The notes under the pieces were generated by a model. The model was not told where the DNA came from and did not search any database. It worked only from the letters and a program-made list of their open reading frames with translations. Shown here piece after piece: positions 60,570-64,000 of a stretch of DNA of 64,000 bases. The DNA is taken from NCBI GenBank assembly GCA_021234535.1, contig CM037843.1, forward strand, positions 14,835,677 to 14,899,676, read 5' to 3'. Position numbers and translations under genes: made by a program. Position 1 is the first letter of the stretch, and every line of letters starts with the position of its first letter. The stretch is from Stichopus chloronotus. Its lineage: Eukaryota > Echinodermata > Holothuroidea > Aspidochirotida > Stichopodidae.

Positions 60570-61867
60570 ATCTCTATGACCATATACCGTACATCGTTAA
60601 TTATACCAAAATATCGAAGTCTATTGTTGTTCAAAATATATCTTCTTTTATGAACGATGACATCATTGTTTACAAAAGTTGTTATATTTATGATAAGCAA
60701 GAGCACTTTAAAATATAACGAAAATGACATTTTGCATTCTTCTGTATTGTTCTTTCTTCAATACGTAGCTACCGATGCCAGCAAGTTTGTGGGGAGGGAG
60801 GAGTAATCATTGTGGAATATAGTAAAAAGTCCTGGGTGCCCCCACTGTAGAAGAAGGATACTGATTTTATGTATCATACTCTAACGTTGGACTCCCCTGG
60901 AAACAACGAATTAATTTAACACCACTACACCACATTTTAAGCTCAACCTTAACATAGGCAACTTGGTCAGAAAACGAAATTCTGGCAAAAATTATCCGCT
61001 ACTCAGAAACATTGACCCCCGTGCGCGGTCCATAATGATCTCACTTACGAAGAGGGGATGCCATTACGAAGAGGGGATGCCAGAAGATAGGTCAGAGCCG
61101 CCAGTTCAACATTTATGACCAGCTTGATAACTGCTACTGGTAAATTGTAGAAATATAAATGACTGCATATTGTTATCATTCCCTATATGATACACTGATT
61201 TGTGATTCTGCGGTAGCTAAATTAATAATGGAGTATTTCTACCCCAAACCGAACCCATATCTCACGTTCGCATTAAAATTAAAATGTCTTATTATACACA
61301 AGGTGCTCAGGGATGCATGAATGGAGTGCAGACTGCGATATTCCAGAATATTTTACAACCGCATTGCAGATCGAAGTTCAATGGGTACGAACTCAATAAA
61401 CTTTCATTACACTATGTCGCTCTTTTGTTGGGTAAAGGATATCTGAAAATTTCTCTCAGTATTTCCGAATATTTTTCTGTCATAATGACCGGCCACCCTC
61501 AGGATTCTAAAGAAACTGTAACATATGCAAAGAATAGCACCTTAATTTTCGTCAAGGCTTCTCTGTATCGTGTGCATGAAATTAGTCACATGTCACGTGA
61601 CCCATGTACGTGACAACTCTGGTTGCAATCATAGATTCTTAAAAGTTGGAAATAAAATAAAAGTACCTCTTCACCTTATTTCAGAGAAGACACTTTGAAA
61701 AACTAAGGGTAATCCTACACTCGACGATTTTTTTTTTACAGATTTGTTAATAGGCGTATACTGAGTAAGCAGGTGCAACATGCAACCAGTGGATGAAATA
61801 TCAGCATAAGTTATTTGTTATTCGTATCGTTGTCTTGATTGTGTACTGAGCAGTATAGGTATATACG
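60570..61867. other. Spacer after the secreted-protein gene
   Basis: Presumably starts with its 3' UTR. A 109-codon frame at 61284-61613 has no recognisable domain and I do not call it. Nothing else seen. Confidence 0.45.
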
Positions 61868-62680
61868 TCACAGTAACTTAAATTGTTGGAAACAGGATTT
61901 GATTACCTTCCAGGGTGTATAAAATTGTTGCTGGTTATGTAAGAGACTTAGAAATGTGATAAGGTTTTTTAACATTTTCAAGTCCAAAATACTTCCATAT
62001 CACTAAGGTCAAGTACACAATCAGGTATAGTTTTACTTGGAAAAAAATACACAAAGGGTCTACACACATAAAACTAACCACAACACTCACTGGGGGCCGG
62101 GGCAAACAAACGCTGAGGTAATTGTAAAATAAAGGAGATGGTCGGTTTCACTTTTGAAGCCAGTGTCTGGAAGATAGGGGTTATCTCTTGAACAATTTAA
62201 CTCAGCATGGTAACGTTTTAAGATCACGTGATATTAGACCTGCCATACGATCATGCACTGACCAAGTGCACTTCACAGTAACTTAAACTGCTGTAAACAG
62301 GATTTGATTACCTTCCAGGGTGTATAAAATTGTTGCTGGTTATGCAAGAGACTGAGAAATATGATAAGGTTTCTAAACATTTTCAAGTCCAATATACTTC
62401 CATATCACCAAGGTCAAAGTACACAACCAGGTTAGTTTTACTTAAAATAAATACACGAAGGATCTACACACATACAACTAACTACAACACTCACTAGGGA
62501 GGGGGGGGGGGGCTGAGCAAATTAACGCTGAGGTGATTTGTAAAATGAAAAGAGGAGGTCAGTTTCACTTCTGAAGCCAGTGTCTTGAAAATAGGGATTA
62601 TCTCTTAAACTATTTAATTCAGCATGATGACGTTTCAAGATCACGTGACATAGACCTGCCATATGATCGTGGACTGACGA
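61868..62680 (+). repeat. 405 bp tandem duplication
   Basis: Unit 1 is about 61868-62264 and unit 2 about 62273-62680. They share long runs such as ACAGGATTTGATTACCTTCC, GGGTGTATAAAATTGTTGCT, GCTGAGGT and GATCACGTGA, with scattered substitutions. Unit 2 has a poly-G tract (about 62498) where unit 1 has GGGGGCCGGGG. Confidence 0.9.
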
Positions 62681-64000
62681 AAATCTCCACAAAGTGAATT
62701 CCTCCGCTTGGTTTCCTTCTATGTTCTGTAGCCAGGTTATTACGGGCATAGAGCTATTTTCTGTAATATTGCAGAGATGTCCTATATGTACCATGCTGAC
62801 CATTGGGTTATTATCTGTAACAGCTCCATGGCATAATCCTTGCACTTTTTCACTGTAAAGGAGTACATGTACAAAAATCTACTCAAAGTAATTGTTTTCC
62901 GAAGTGATTGTCTGATTACTTGTATTCAAAGCAGTTTAGGTTAATATACAAGCCCTTTTACTGCAAGGAGAATAGACAGCACAATAAGGATTGTACTTCA
63001 TTTCTTGTGGGAACTTCTTGTTGGAACTTCTGTGACTCTAACTCCCGCATACCCTAAAATAGTTTATAGTTTGAAACTGGCTTCCATTTGGACATAAACT
63101 TCATGTGTGCCGTCATTGGCTGTTGGGTCGCTTCTGTCCTATTCACTGTCCCTTTCTTGTTTGTTTTTTTCTTCTTTTTTTTCTCTTCCTGTCGCCAGAT
63201 TTTCCTTCCGGGAAATAAAAAAAATGAGGACACTAATTCAATGAGTTACAGTACACGGACATGAGGGGAGGCGCATATTGTACTACCAGGCTGGAGATGG
63301 GCTATACTGCCCCTCCAGCTGGGATCAGCCTCGATCTCAGTTGTTTCGACATTTAAGTTTGTACCGTTCTGACCATGAAACGAGTGATGTAGCTATGTGT
63401 TAACCAACTGAGACGTCTTGGTTTCATTAAGTGCTAGATATTTCGAACTGATGGTGTGAAATGTTGCACCGAAATGTCAGCATTTCTTTTGTAAGGAGTG
63501 TGTTCATATATATATGTATATACATATATGTATATATATATATTCTCTTAATTACTGGGTTGCAAATTGGTAAGTTAAATCAATGTTTTCAAAGAAGACA
63601 ATAATTGCTTCCAAAGTAAATATCCATTGCTCACTTGTCTTTGAAATAAGTAATAAATATGACTTATGTTATCCTTTTGTTCTATAAACAACATTTGTTA
63701 CTTTTATGGATTTTGATGAAAAATGTTGGTACAGGGTACTTGTTAACAATGATTACTTCGATCAGTCTTGCAAAATCATGTTTTTTTTTTTTCATTTCAC
63801 ATGTTAGCTTCTTTAACAAAACCCCAAACATCGTCAAACTGCAGCTCCAGTGTTGCCCCTATTTTAGTACCCAGTAGGGGACATAGTCACAATTTTCAGG
63901 GTGGGGTTGAGATCCAGGGACTATTATTTTCCAAAATTTTCTGGTATGCCTACTCTTTGCGGAAACTGATGGTGGTGCTCCTCTTAGCCGGATAGTCTTC
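62681..64000. other. Right-hand end, no gene recognised
   Basis: A minus-strand 107-codon frame (62845-62522) covers part of the tandem duplication; it resembles nothing I know and is not open in the sister copy. Apart from the TA-rich microsatellite at 63505-63543 nothing stands out. Confidence 0.45.
63505..63543. repeat. TA-rich microsatellite
   Basis: Imperfect run of TATATA, TGTATA and TACATA units. Confidence 0.9.

Noticed and set aside
61284..61613. 109-codon plus-strand frame
   Set aside because: No recognisable motif and no upstream or downstream exon; likely chance.
62522..62845. 107-codon minus-strand frame with protein-like look
   Set aside because: No domain recognised, runs across the boundary of the tandem duplication, and the equivalent frame in the sister unit is interrupted.

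Overview
This is animal nuclear DNA. Genes are split into short exons with GT/AG introns, long AT-rich spacers separate them, and there are many repeats plus about twenty pure C or G runs. The gene set (lysosomal-type arylsulfatase, tubulin cofactor C, peripherin-type tetraspanin, organic anion transporter) fits a marine invertebrate deuterostome. An echinoderm is my best guess, from general knowledge of families enlarged there; nothing here proves it.

Layout. 1-5851 (minus): 5' five exons of an arylsulfatase that runs off the left edge. 5852-15036: gene-free, with a three-copy 185-220 bp repeat, a small tandem duplication and a 297 bp inverted-repeat element. 15048-16070 (plus): intronless tubulin-binding cofactor C. 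18308-18583 (minus): a single exon that fits in phase as the cytoplasmic tail of the transporter. 22671-26287 (plus): a PRPH2/ROM1-like tetraspanin with two tandem versions of its last coding exon. 29897-31567: non-autonomous hAT-like element. 34261-45153 (minus): eight exons of an OATP/SLCO transporter whose phases all agree; its first intron holds a broken Penelope-like retroelement between two (TA)n tracts. 45256-57669: mostly gene-free, with one GC-rich ~1.8 kb candidate transposon. 57777-58866: foldback element built from a 14 bp self-palindrome. 59258-60569 (plus): two-exon gene for an unrecognised secreted protein. 61868-62680: 405 bp tandem duplication.

The genes do not form a pathway. 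The most interesting part is 18.3-45.2 kb. The tetraspanin offers two homologous terminal exons, one giving a short vertebrate-like tail and the other a 312-codon acidic-then-basic tail with a dileucine-type motif. If the exon at 18308-18583 belongs to the transporter, the tetraspanin is nested on the opposite strand inside the transporter's last intron.

Splice sites were read by eye from consensus, frame and family similarity. No transcript data or searches were available.
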